Positions 1 to 7,396 of a DNA stretch of 64,000 bases are shown one piece after another (position 1 is the first letter of the stretch; every line of letters begins with the position of its first letter). Location: positions 124,001 to 188,000 of the forward strand of contig CAJTTZ010000006.1 in assembly GCA_910579505.1 (NCBI GenBank), given 5' to 3'. The notes beneath the pieces were generated by a model. The model searched no databases and was not told the origin of the DNA. It saw only the letters and a list, made by a program, of their open reading frames with translations. Position numbers and translations under genes: made by a program. This DNA comes from an uncultured Lachnospiraceae bacterium (GTDB lineage: Bacteria > Bacillota > Clostridia > Lachnospirales > Lachnospiraceae).

Positions 1-607
1 ACCATGCCGCCGGCATATATTGACTGTCTGCAGACACCGTCTCAAAATCCCCATTCTGCAGGGATCCGTTTGACGCTGTAACCGCCCTTGTCGGCCGGAC
101 AGCCATCGGTCTGTTCTCAGTCTCCTCCTCATCAGATTCCTTCTCATCCTCGTCATCATCCTTGGCAGCGGTGTCCTCATCATCCGCTTCATCCTCATTA
201 TCCGCGCCGTCCTCGTTCTCGTCGCCCTCTAAGTCGGAATCTGTACTGTTGTCAGAATCTGCGCCGTCGTCCTCTTTATTGTCGGAGTCTTGGCCATTGT
301 TTGAACCCTCATCGAAGCCTAAGTCCCCGCTCCCATCGGGATCCTTTCCTGAACCGTTCTCGTTGCCGCCGCTTCCCCCATCTGTGCCGCCGTCTTCACC
401 ATCGGGGTTATCGTTCGACTCTCCTCCCTCATTTTTAGGGGTCTCCACATCCTGACCCCCATTATCTCCCGGCTCCACAGCCTGGGTCTCCTGCCCCGGC
501 GCCGCATGCGCAGTCATATCCGGCACGATCAGACTCGTCGCGATCATCGCACTGACAAGCAGTCCGCACAGTTTTTTTTGGATATGCCGCTTCATCTGTC
601 TTCCCAT
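1..607 (-). CDS. Secreted acidic surface protein, N-terminal part only
   Basis: The gene is cut by the left edge, so only about 202 N-terminal residues are visible. It starts with MGRQMKRH followed by a hydrophobic signal peptide (about residues 10-35, ending near AHAAPG), so the product should be exported. Residues 40-150 form a low-complexity linker very rich in Asp, Glu, Gly, Ser and Asn. After it comes ASNGSLQNGDFETVSADS, which resembles the start of a folded beta-rich domain of large Firmicute surface proteins. The ATG at 607 is chosen because GGGAGG lies 5 bases upstream. The function is unknown; a cell-surface adhesin or matrix protein is the likely class. A promoter and a palindrome lie upstream. 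Confidence 0.75.
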   Translation of the reverse strand, partial: MGRQMKRHIQKKLCGLLVSAMIATSLIVPDMTAHAAPGQETQAVEPGDNGGQDVETPKNEGGESNDNPDGEDGGTDGGSGGNENGSGKDPDGSGDLGFDEGSNNGQDSDNKEDDGADSDNSTDSDLEGDENEDGADNEDEADDEDTAAKDDDEDEKESDEEETENRPMAVRPTRAVTASNGSLQNGDFETVSADSQYMPAAW

Positions 608-685
608 AAATACCTCCCTTTCCTTTGGCGTCTCCGCCACCCCATAACACACTGCATTTTTTACTCCCTAATTTGGGAGAAATCA

Positions 686-717
686 TAGCGCAACAGTTGC
701 GCAATCGGTTGCGCTAA
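686..717. promoter_or_regulatory. Palindromic operator upstream of the acidic surface protein
   Basis: TAGCGCAAC at 686-694 and GTTGCGCTA at 709-717 form an inverted repeat, with a further GTTGCGC half-site at 696-702 between them. The site sits about 10 bases downstream of the -10 box of the leftward promoter, a position where a bound protein would block transcription. The binding protein is unknown. Confidence 0.5.
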
Positions 718-727
718 CTACAACTTA

Positions 728-756
728 ATTATACGTAAGGACAGATTTTTAAGCAA
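728..756 (-). promoter_or_regulatory. Sigma-A promoter for the acidic surface protein
   Basis: On the minus strand TTGCTT (751-756) and TATAAT (728-733) are separated by 17 bases. It points toward the gene starting at 607 and leaves a leader of about 115 bases that contains the palindrome. Confidence 0.5.
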
Positions 757-874
757 GATTTTTTCTTTCGGGTTTTTTAACAATATTGGGTGGTTTATTT
801 TGTGGAAAGACTACAGACGCAGTTTATCACATGAACCCTCTTTTAATAAATTCAAACCAGCCAGACGCACCATA

Positions 875-900
875 CAAAAGCCAGGGCATTCGCCCTGGCT
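875..900 (-). terminator. Rho-independent terminator of the Uma2 gene
   Basis: AGCCAGGGC (879-887) pairs with GCCCTGGCT (892-900) around a 4-base loop. On the minus strand a TTTTG run follows. It lies about 30 bases after the stop of the Uma2-family gene. Confidence 0.7.
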
Positions 901-928
901 TTCCCACACATATATCAATATAGCGATT

Positions 929-1735
929 TCAAATCTGCCGATACAGCTCCTCCCTGTACTCCATGTCCGTAACTGCCCGGGCAAGATCATCCGTACGGTT
1001 CTCACGCAGCAAAAATGCAGTCAGTTCGGCAAATCTCGCTTCTCCCTCTGCGCGTCCCTCCTCAAGTCCGCCTGCAATGCCCTCCTGCCGTTCCTCGGCA
1101 AGAACCTCCTTCAGCGTGCCGTGCCGGTTCGCTATATCCAGATACAGGTCGTCATAAACTCCCACCTTAATCCGCTCCGAAAACGGATACAGTGTCGGCT
1201 GGTCACTCTGCTCCCAGCAGTATACCGTCACCTGTCCGTGCTTCGGGTCCACAATCCAGTATTCCCTCACGCCCGCCTCATGGTACAGGTTCAGCTTTCG
1301 CACATAATCCATCTTTCGGTTGGAAGGTGAAACGATTTCTATCACCAGATCCGGTGCACCGTAGCAGCCTTTTGTGTTCAATTTTTCATCGTCACAGATC
1401 AGGGTAATATCCGGCTCCACATAATTATATATGTCCTTCTTTATCTGTACACCAAGCGGCGCGGGATACACACAGCATTTCCCATTTTTTCTCTGAATGT
1501 AGAGTTCTATCTGGAAACTCAGCCCCATCAGAATATCCTGATGAATAGTCTCTGGCGTATTCATTCTGACAAACAGCTCTCCGTCAATCAGCTCCGCCCT
1601 CACATCTTCCGGCAGCGCCTCGATATCCGCAACCGTATACTGCCACTTCCCTTTTCTGTTCAGACCCATTCTCTCTAAATCTTTTCGCGTCAAATGCATC
1701 TCGGTTTCCTCTTTCCTGATTATCGCAGGTTCCAT
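929..1735 (-). CDS. Uma2 family (DUF820) PD-(D/E)XK nuclease-like protein
   Basis: The product has 268 residues. The central part carries the family hallmark PDLVIEIVSPSNRK followed by REYWIVDPKHGQVTVY, the DUF820/Uma2 core that has a PD-(D/E)XK nuclease fold. The C-terminal 70 residues are rich in EGRAEGEAR-type charged helix, a tail common on such proteins in gut Clostridia. Cellular role is not established; many members are thought to be restriction-like or mobile-element-associated nucleases, but no transposase is adjacent. The ATG at 1735 is preferred over upstream starts because GGAGG lies 7 bases before it. It is monocistronic, between a strong promoter and a terminator. Confidence 0.85.
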   Translation of the reverse strand: MEPAIIRKEETEMHLTRKDLERMGLNRKGKWQYTVADIEALPEDVRAELIDGELFVRMNTPETIHQDILMGLSFQIELYIQRKNGKCCVYPAPLGVQIKKDIYNYVEPDITLICDDEKLNTKGCYGAPDLVIEIVSPSNRKMDYVRKLNLYHEAGVREYWIVDPKHGQVTVYCWEQSDQPTLYPFSERIKVGVYDDLYLDIANRHGTLKEVLAEERQEGIAGGLEEGRAEGEARFAELTAFLLRENRTDDLARAVTDMEYREELYRQI

Positions 1736-1897
1736 ACAATACCTCCTTCGTGTGTGTACGGCGAAAAAATGTATCTCACGGAGTCCTGCATTCCCCAATC
1801 CGATTCCGCCGCTTTTTTAGTTGATAGTAGTTGAGTAAACGGCAGAAACTGCCAGAATGTGCGAACGCACGCTTCTTTTGATCACTCTGTATGTCCA

Positions 1898-1926
1898 AGT
1901 ATACAGGACGCAAAATCCTATGTCAA
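1898..1926 (-). promoter_or_regulatory. Sigma-A promoter for the Uma2 gene
   Basis: TTGACA (1921-1926) and TATACT (1898-1903) on the minus strand are 17 bases apart, close to consensus. The short inverted repeat GTCC/GGAC (1893-1896 and 1906-1909) spans the -10 box. The leader to the ATG at 1735 is about 155 bases and shows no gene. Confidence 0.65.
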
Positions 1927-1944
1927 TAGATAACAATAAGAAAT

Positions 1945-1964
1945 ATATACGAAAATTCGTATAT
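1945..1964. promoter_or_regulatory. Perfect palindrome upstream of the Uma2 promoter
   Basis: ATATACGAA and TTCGTATAT flank a 2-base centre, giving 9-bp arms. It lies about 20 bases upstream of the -35 box, so it may bind a dimeric regulator. The binding protein is unknown. Confidence 0.4.
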
Positions 1965-2022
1965 TGCAATTGCGCTGCGATTTTCAAATCTGTGTTTTTC
2001 TTCACGACTGAAAATGCAGACA

Positions 2023-2061
2023 AGAGACCACCGAAACGGCACTGCCCGCCCGGTGGTCTCT
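2023..2061 (-). terminator. Stem-loop after the sugar ABC transporter operon
   Basis: AGAGACCACCG (2023-2033) pairs with CGGTGGTCTCT (2051-2061), an 11-bp stem 45 bases after the last transporter stop. The base run after the stem on the minus strand is not a clean T tract, so it may act as an RNA 3' end or as a weak terminator. The rest of 1736-2105 outside the promoter and palindrome holds no convincing gene. Confidence 0.55.
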
Positions 2062-2105
2062 CACATTTTTATAAAATTTCTATCCTGTCACAAAATTCCT
2101 GTCTA

Positions 2106-3173
2106 TTAGCCCGCCGCATTTCTCTTCTTTCTCACGGACATAACCACGCTCTGAACCACCAGGAACAGGCAGAGCATAACCGCTTTTGTGATGCCGGTCC
2201 ACCATGCCTCGTCGAATCCGACGGAGGATACGATATTCTGAATCGTGTTCAGAGAGAGCACGCCAAAGAATGTACCAAGCACATTACCTACACCGCCTGT
2301 CAGCATGGTGCCGCCGATAATGGAGGATGCGATTGCGTCCATCTCGGCTCCCGACGCATGGGAGGGGGACCCGGAACCTACATGCAGGAAGTAGACGAAA
2401 CCGCCGATGCCTGCCAGAAGGCCGCAGATTAAGTGGGAGAGGAACTTGGTCCTCTTCACATTGATACCAAGCATCAATGCGCTCTGCTTGTTGCCGCCGA
2501 CTGCGTAGAAGTTACGTCCCAGCTTCATCCAGCGGAGCAATACGAACATTACGATTACCACCAGAAGCGCTACCAGCACACCGATCTCCACGTAAGCGGG
2601 CACATACTTACCCAGCTTATTCACGGAGCCGAGACCGGGCACATTCACACGAGTCATCTTCAAGGCTACAAACGCCTCGTTCTCCACGTTGAAAGGTGAG
2701 GTGTTAACAATCGTTGTCATACCTCTCGCAAAGAACATACCCGCCAGTGTAACAATGAAAGGCTGGATGTCCAGATACGCTACAAGAGCGCCCTGAAATG
2801 CACCGAATGCCAGACCGATCAGAATCGCGATAACAGCTGCCATAAATACGTTGCCGCCTTTGTAGTCAAGATAAACTGCGCAGCACATGCTCACGAGAGC
2901 CGTCACGCCACCCACGGAAATATCAATTCCGCCGGTAATCATAACAAGGCTCATGCCACAGGCAAGAATGATCAGCGCCGCATTGGCATTTAAAATATTA
3001 AAGAAAGTCTGCGGCTTTAAAAATCCTGACCGAAGAAAAACCATTGCACCTATGTACAGCAGGAAAAATACAGCTATTGTAATGGTGAGGAGCAGATTGG
3101 TGTCGGTCATGCCCGCCAGTTTCGCGCCGAGACCCTTGCCCGCAGATGCATTATTCTTATCTGTCTTTGCCAT
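2106..3173 (-). CDS. yjfF: Sugar ABC transporter permease, YjfF-like
   Basis: This is a 355-residue inner-membrane permease of the BPD_transp_2 family (RbsC/YtfT/YjfF type). About 8-10 hydrophobic segments are visible, and the family signature GGIDISVGG lies near residue 85, followed by a GGTMLTGGVGNV loop near residue 295. With the other permease it should form a heterodimeric channel for a furanose-type sugar, as in the E. coli galactofuranose importer YtfQRT-YjfF, whose gene order is identical. The start follows the upstream stop by 1 base (TGA-G-ATG) with GGAGGT before it, so translation is coupled. The substrate cannot be fixed from sequence; galactofuranose, arabinose or fructose are all possible in this family. 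Confidence 0.88.
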   Translation of the reverse strand: MAKTDKNNASAGKGLGAKLAGMTDTNLLLTITIAVFFLLYIGAMVFLRSGFLKPQTFFNILNANAALIILACGMSLVMITGGIDISVGGVTALVSMCCAVYLDYKGGNVFMAAVIAILIGLAFGAFQGALVAYLDIQPFIVTLAGMFFARGMTTIVNTSPFNVENEAFVALKMTRVNVPGLGSVNKLGKYVPAYVEIGVLVALLVVIVMFVLLRWMKLGRNFYAVGGNKQSALMLGINVKRTKFLSHLICGLLAGIGGFVYFLHVGSGSPSHASGAEMDAIASSIIGGTMLTGGVGNVLGTFFGVLSLNTIQNIVSSVGFDEAWWTGITKAVMLCLFLVVQSVVMSVRKKRNAAG

Positions 3174-3174
3174 C

Positions 3175-4260
3175 TCAAGCCACCTCCTTGCTCAGTTTCA
3201 TTTTTTGAGTAATCTTGTTAAAGTATTCTCTCACGGTGGGCGCGCTGACAACTACCAGCAGGATAACCACTACCGCTTTGTAAGCCGGAAGCGCCGTTGA
3301 GGAAACACCGAATTTGTAAAGCGTCGTCGTCAGGCACTGGATTACAAACGCGCCGATAATGGAAGACGCCATATTGAACTTACCGCCGGAAAGCGCGTTA
3401 CCGCCGAGAGCAACGGCAAGGATCGCATCCATCTCAATATCCTTCGCGATAACGGAGTAGTTGATGGAAGACACACGGCTTACCTTAATCAATCCAGCAA
3501 CCGCCACACACAGGCCGAGAATCACGAAAGCCAGCACTTTGATCATCTCGGGATTCAGACCGTTTAACTTAGACGAACTCTGGTTGATACCAACCGCCTG
3601 CGTGTACAGCCGCAGATTTGTCACTTTCAGCACAATACCGATCACAACCATGCATGCAATCGCGATAAAGCAGGGCGTCGGGATCGGTATCCCCGGAATA
3701 AACCCGCCGAAATAAGCAAACTTGGGATCGCTGATAACGGGGAGCTCATTGTTGTTAATCCATGCCGCAATGGAGCGTCCCGCCGTATACAGAATCAGCG
3801 TCGCGATCATGGGCTGAATCTTGAAATAAGCCACCAGCACGCCGTTGAATGCGCCAAAGAGCATTGCCACCACACATGCTACCAAAAACGCTACAATAAT
3901 AGGAGCCTGCAGTGTTTCGGGACGGGCATTTCCGCCGCAAAGCACCCGCAAAACCACGCTGCCCGCAATGGCGATAGCAGCGCCCACGCTGATATCCTGT
4001 CCGCCGGAAGCCGCTGTTACAAGCGTCATGCCGATCGCCAGAATCGCCAGCTCAGAACCGTTATTGATAATGTCGATGATAAAGCCGGACAGCACCGGAT
4101 TCCCCGCGCTGTTGTAACCCAATGTAATTCTAAAGAAAGAAGGATCTGCAATCAGGTTGAAAACCGCCAGCAGCAAAAGCGCCGCAACCGGGATAAAACA
4201 CTGATTTCTGACAAGATTTTTTAAAAAACCTGCCCCAGATGTTTTTTCACTGTTTGCCAT
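3175..4260 (-). CDS. ytfT: Sugar ABC transporter permease, YtfT-like
   Basis: The product is a 361-residue multi-spanning permease of the same family as its downstream neighbour. The signature SGGQDISVGAAIAIAG occurs near residue 88, and VALGGNALSGGKFN near residue 285. Residues 1-20 are cytoplasmic and charged. It is the partner of the YjfF-like subunit: two different permeases in one operon is the hallmark of the YtfQRT-YjfF subgroup. The ATG directly abuts the ATPase stop codon, and the ribosome site GGGAGG lies within the end of the ATPase gene. Confidence 0.88.
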   Translation of the reverse strand: MANSEKTSGAGFLKNLVRNQCFIPVAALLLLAVFNLIADPSFFRITLGYNSAGNPVLSGFIIDIINNGSELAILAIGMTLVTAASGGQDISVGAAIAIAGSVVLRVLCGGNARPETLQAPIIVAFLVACVVAMLFGAFNGVLVAYFKIQPMIATLILYTAGRSIAAWINNNELPVISDPKFAYFGGFIPGIPIPTPCFIAIACMVVIGIVLKVTNLRLYTQAVGINQSSSKLNGLNPEMIKVLAFVILGLCVAVAGLIKVSRVSSINYSVIAKDIEMDAILAVALGGNALSGGKFNMASSIIGAFVIQCLTTTLYKFGVSSTALPAYKAVVVILLVVVSAPTVREYFNKITQKMKLSKEVA

Positions 4261-5775
4261 TTATTTGTCACCTCCCGCAATCGTATTCATAACCGTACCC
4301 TGATTCAGATCATCGCCTGTCAGCTCGCCAACTGCCTTGCGGTCGCGCATGACGATCAGACGGGAACAGGTTCTGAGCATCTCGTCAAGCTCCGAGGAAA
4401 TAAAGGTTACGCTCATACCCTCGGACGCCAGTTTCAGCACCAGCTTCTGGATATCGACCTTCGTACCTACGTCGATACCACGGGTAGGCTCATCCAGAAT
4501 CAGATATTCGGGATGGGTGAAAAGCCATCTCGCCAGAATAACCTTCTGCTGGTTACCGCCGGAAAGAGACTTGATCGGGGTGTCCTTGGAAGCTGTCTTA
4601 ATATTCAGAAGTTTTATGTATTCGTCCGCAACCTTGTTTGCTTCCGCCTTGGAGAAAGGCTTGAAGAAGCCCTTAAGCACCTGCTGCGCCAGAATAATAT
4701 TGTCGCGCACGGAGAGGTCTCCCACAATACCGTCAACCTTACGGTCCTCAGGCAGATATGCGATGCCGTTCTTCATGGCGTCAAGCGGCTTCGCAATCTT
4801 TACGTCCTTGCCGCCCATTTTGACTTTTCCGCCGGTCACACGATCCGCACCGAAAATGGCACGCACACACTCGCTTCGCCCAGAACCAAGGAGCCCGGTA
4901 AATCCGTTTACCTCGCCCTTGTTGATATGGAAATTGAACGGCTTGATGCCCGCGTTGCTGACAAGGCCTTCCGCCTCGAGCACGGGAACCGCATCCTTTC
5001 CTGCGTCAAATGTCTTAACCTCGCTCTTGATGTCGGAGAGATCATCCACCTCTTTACCGAGCATCTTGGATACCAACTGTACACGGGGCAGATTTTCAAT
5101 TTCATATTCGCCCACAAGTTTACCGTCCCTCATAACAGTAATCCTGTCGCAGACCTCATATACCTGCTCTAAGAAGTGTGTTACAAAGATAATGCCTACG
5201 CCTTTGGCACGGAGATCCCGCATCAGCTTAAAGAGTTTCTCAACTTCCTGCTCATCCAGAGAGGAAGTAGGCTCATCCAGAATCAGAACTTTACATTCCA
5301 TGTCAACCGCACGTGCGATAGCAATCATCTGCTGCACCGCCAAAGAACAGGTCCCCAGCTGCTGTGCCGCTTTCGCGGGAATCTGCAGGGACTGCAGAAT
5401 CTTATCCGTGTCAGCGTTCATTTTTTTCCAGTTCTGTACTGCGCCAGCCGTACGGCCGATAAACATATTCTCCGCCACAGTCAGATTCGGGCAGAGCGTG
5501 ATCTCCTGATACACGGTAGAGATGCCCATATTCTGCGCATCCTGGGGCGAATGAATTGCAACCGCGCCCTCCGTGCCGTCCAAGAAGATTTCTCCGTCCT
5601 CCTTGCCGTAAACCCCGGTAAGAACCTTGATCAACGTCGATTTCCCGGCGCCGTTCTCCCCCATCAGTGCATGAATTTCACCCTTGCGCAGTGTAAAGTC
5701 CACACCTTGCAGGGCGTGCACGCCGGGGAAGATCTTGTGAATGTTTCTCATTTTTAATACAACATTTCCTTCCAC
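4261..5775 (-). CDS. ytfR: Sugar ABC transporter ATPase with two nucleotide-binding domains, YtfR-like
   Basis: This 504-residue protein has two fused ATPase domains, as in MglA, RbsA and YtfR. The first domain has Walker A GENGAGKST near residue 44 and Walker B VLILDEPTSSLDEQE. The second has a degenerate P-loop (GLLGSGRSE), the signature SLSGGNQQK and Walker B LILDEPTRGIDVGTK. A degenerate second P-loop is normal for this family. A GTG start at 5775 is chosen: GGGAGG lies 11 bases upstream and the N-terminus VEGNVVLKMRNIHKIFPG fits family length. Longer in-frame upstream starts lack a ribosome site. It energises import with the two downstream permeases. Confidence 0.88.
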   Translation of the reverse strand: MEGNVVLKMRNIHKIFPGVHALQGVDFTLRKGEIHALMGENGAGKSTLIKVLTGVYGKEDGEIFLDGTEGAVAIHSPQDAQNMGISTVYQEITLCPNLTVAENMFIGRTAGAVQNWKKMNADTDKILQSLQIPAKAAQQLGTCSLAVQQMIAIARAVDMECKVLILDEPTSSLDEQEVEKLFKLMRDLRAKGVGIIFVTHFLEQVYEVCDRITVMRDGKLVGEYEIENLPRVQLVSKMLGKEVDDLSDIKSEVKTFDAGKDAVPVLEAEGLVSNAGIKPFNFHINKGEVNGFTGLLGSGRSECVRAIFGADRVTGGKVKMGGKDVKIAKPLDAMKNGIAYLPEDRKVDGIVGDLSVRDNIILAQQVLKGFFKPFSKAEANKVADEYIKLLNIKTASKDTPIKSLSGGNQQKVILARWLFTHPEYLILDEPTRGIDVGTKVDIQKLVLKLASEGMSVTFISSELDEMLRTCSRLIVMRDRKAVGELTGDDLNQGTVMNTIAGGDK

Positions 5776-5818
5776 TCTCAGGTCCACCTCCCAAATTATT
5801 ATAGTTTTTTTCGTGCAA

Positions 5819-5856
5819 ACGAGCGCGGGCAGGCTTTTCCGCTGCGCCGCGCTCGT
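5819..5856 (-). other. Intercistronic stem-loop between binding protein and ATPase genes
   Basis: ACGAGCGCGG (5819-5828) pairs with CCGCGCTCGT (5847-5856), a GC-rich 10-bp stem with no T run behind it. Such hairpins downstream of binding-protein genes usually protect the upstream mRNA, which would explain excess binding protein over transporter. It would also lie in the leader of the internal promoter. Confidence 0.55.
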
Positions 5857-5863
5857 CTTATAC

Positions 5864-5892
5864 ATTATAGCATATCTTTTGTCGCTTTACAA
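5864..5892 (-). promoter_or_regulatory. Internal promoter for the ATPase and permease genes
   Basis: TTGTAA (5887-5892) and TATAAT (5864-5869) on the minus strand are 17 bases apart, and the -10 is extended (TGCTATAAT). It starts 3 bases after the binding-protein stop and faces the ATPase gene. It could give transporter expression independent of the binding-protein promoter. Confidence 0.5.
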
Positions 5893-5894
5893 TC

Positions 5895-6983
5895 TTAGAT
5901 ACCGTAGGTGTCTACGTCTTCCTGTGTGATGGTTGTTGCGTCGAAGCCCTTCTCATCCATGATGATTGTCTTCTCAGCAGGTGCACCATTCTTGATTACA
6001 TCGTCGATGTAAGAAGCCTGGAAAGGATTACACTGACCATCGTAGTTCCAGTTACCAGCAAGCAGCTCTTCCAGAGCCCACTTGTTGCAGTCAAAGCCCA
6101 TTACGATAACGTCTTTGCCAACGCCGTGAGAGATGTTAGCTGCATCCAGAGCTGCAACTGCGCCCTTAGCCATATCATCGTTCTCAGCGTAGATTACGTT
6201 GAACTCTTTACCAGAGCTGATTACGGACTGAACGATCTGCTGTGCATTCTCTGCATTCCACTCAGCGGTCTGCTGCTCAACGATGTTCCAGTTAGCTTCT
6301 GCATCTGCCTTAGCCTGAAGAGCGCCGCTGCGGCCTTCCTGTGCTGCGGAACCCATCACGCCCTGAAGGTGGATGATATTGTAAGTCTCAAGACCCTGAT
6401 CTGCAAGCCAGTTAACAGCGGTCTCACCCTCTTTGTCCATATCGGATACGATGGATGCAAGGTAAAGGCTCTCGTCTGCGTCGATGGTACGGTCGAACAG
6501 GATAACCTGAACGCCTGCGTCCTGAGCATCTGTCAGTACGGAATCCCAGCCTGATGTATCAGCTGCGGAGAGAAGCAGGTAGTCAACGCCGTCCTGGATG
6601 AACTTCTGAGCTGCTGCGATCTGCTCGTCATTCTTCATGCTGTAAGCGAAGGATGCGGAGTAGCCGTTCTCCTCTGTGAAGGTAGCCTTCAGATCTGCAT
6701 CGTTAGCGGTACGGTAACCGGACTCGTTAGGATCGTTGTTGATGATACCAAGGGTGATCAGCTCGCCGCTTGCTGCAGGTGCCTCAGCCTCCTCAGCGGG
6801 TGCCTCTTCCTCTGCAGGAGCTTCCTCTGCTACAGGAGCTTCCTCTGCCGCGGGTGCCTCTTCTGCTGCAGGAGCCTCTGCTGCGGGCTCAGTTGCTGCC
6901 GGAGCTGCCTCGCCGCCGCCACAGCCTGCCAGAGTAGCCATAACCATAGCGCCTGTCAGTAAAACTGCCATTTTTTTCTTCAT
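5895..6983 (-). CDS. ytfQ: Sugar-binding lipoprotein of the ABC transporter, YtfQ-like
   Basis: The 362-residue product starts with a lipoprotein signal (MKKKMAVLLTGAMVMATLAGC); the lipobox LAGC anchors it at about Cys21. Residues 25-70 are an Ala/Pro/Glu-rich linker of repeated APAAEE-like units that holds the domain off the membrane. From residue 75 on it is a Peripla_BP_4 domain, with LGIINNDPNESGYRTAND at its start and ILFDRTIDADESLY in the middle, close to YtfQ galactofuranose-binding proteins. The ATG at 6983 has GGGAGG 9 bases upstream. The upstream sequence carries palindromes likely bound by the divergent AraR-like repressor. The ligand is inferred only at class level. Confidence 0.88.
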   Translation of the reverse strand: MKKKMAVLLTGAMVMATLAGCGGGEAAPAATEPAAEAPAAEEAPAAEEAPVAEEAPAEEEAPAEEAEAPAASGELITLGIINNDPNESGYRTANDADLKATFTEENGYSASFAYSMKNDEQIAAAQKFIQDGVDYLLLSAADTSGWDSVLTDAQDAGVQVILFDRTIDADESLYLASIVSDMDKEGETAVNWLADQGLETYNIIHLQGVMGSAAQEGRSGALQAKADAEANWNIVEQQTAEWNAENAQQIVQSVISSGKEFNVIYAENDDMAKGAVAALDAANISHGVGKDVIVMGFDCNKWALEELLAGNWNYDGQCNPFQASYIDDVIKNGAPAEKTIIMDEKGFDATTITQEDVDTYGI

Positions 6984-7149
6984 TGTTTGTTTCCTCCCTT
7001 TCATTGACTCCCCCACCCCTGTGATGGAGGAATATGTTTTTAAGTGGCGGGATTTCTTGTTTCCCCGTCCCTGAGAACACTTTAGCAAAATGCACGGCAC
7101 AGTTCAACACCCAAAATCATCCTTTTGTGCATTTTGGATGGGTTCAACA

Positions 7150-7190
7150 ATACAAATTTGTGATATAATTAAAATGCAGAATACAAATTT
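7150..7190. promoter_or_regulatory. Operator-promoter region between the transporter and its AraR-like repressor
   Basis: ATACAAATTTGTGAT (7150-7164) contains the perfect palindrome ACAAATTTGT (7152-7161), and ATACAAATTT recurs at 7181-7190, 31 bases away. This resembles GntR/AraR-type operators built on TTGTAC or TTTGT half-sites. An extended -10 box TGATATAAT (7161-7169, plus strand) overlaps the first site, so binding would block it. The remainder of 6984-7396 is AT-rich and holds no gene. Confidence 0.5.
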
Positions 7191-7347
7191 AAAATTTTAG
7201 GGTATTTTTTTACGATTTGGTTATTCTTTTATGGATTTTAACGAAGGATTTTACACAATTACCCATATCCTATTTATAGTCAATCTTATCAGAATCGGAA
7301 AATATGAGGTGTTTTTTTCCGATCGGGGCAAAATTTATGAATAAATT

Positions 7348-7356
7348 TGATATAAT
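7348..7356 (+). promoter_or_regulatory. Extended -10 promoter of the AraR-like repressor
   Basis: TGATATAAT is a full extended -10 element 40 bases before the repressor start. No good -35 box is seen, as is usual for extended -10 promoters. The same nine bases occur at 7161-7169. Confidence 0.45.
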
Positions 7357-7396
7357 TTGTTAATATACCATGAACAAAAAAGGAGATTTTTTTACT

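Noticed and set aside
1817..2023. Possible 68-residue protein on the minus strand before the Uma2 gene
   Set aside because: It overlaps the strong promoter and the palindrome, and has no ribosome site or known domain.
1857..2699. Two open frames on the plus strand across the transporter end and its spacer
   Set aside because: They overlap the YjfF-like permease and hairpin; no protein-like composition or start site.
4337..5509. Long open frame of 390 codons on the plus strand opposite the sugar transporter ATPase gene
   Set aside because: It is a shadow of the ATPase gene; composition is Ser/Arg-rich and no domain or ribosome site is seen.
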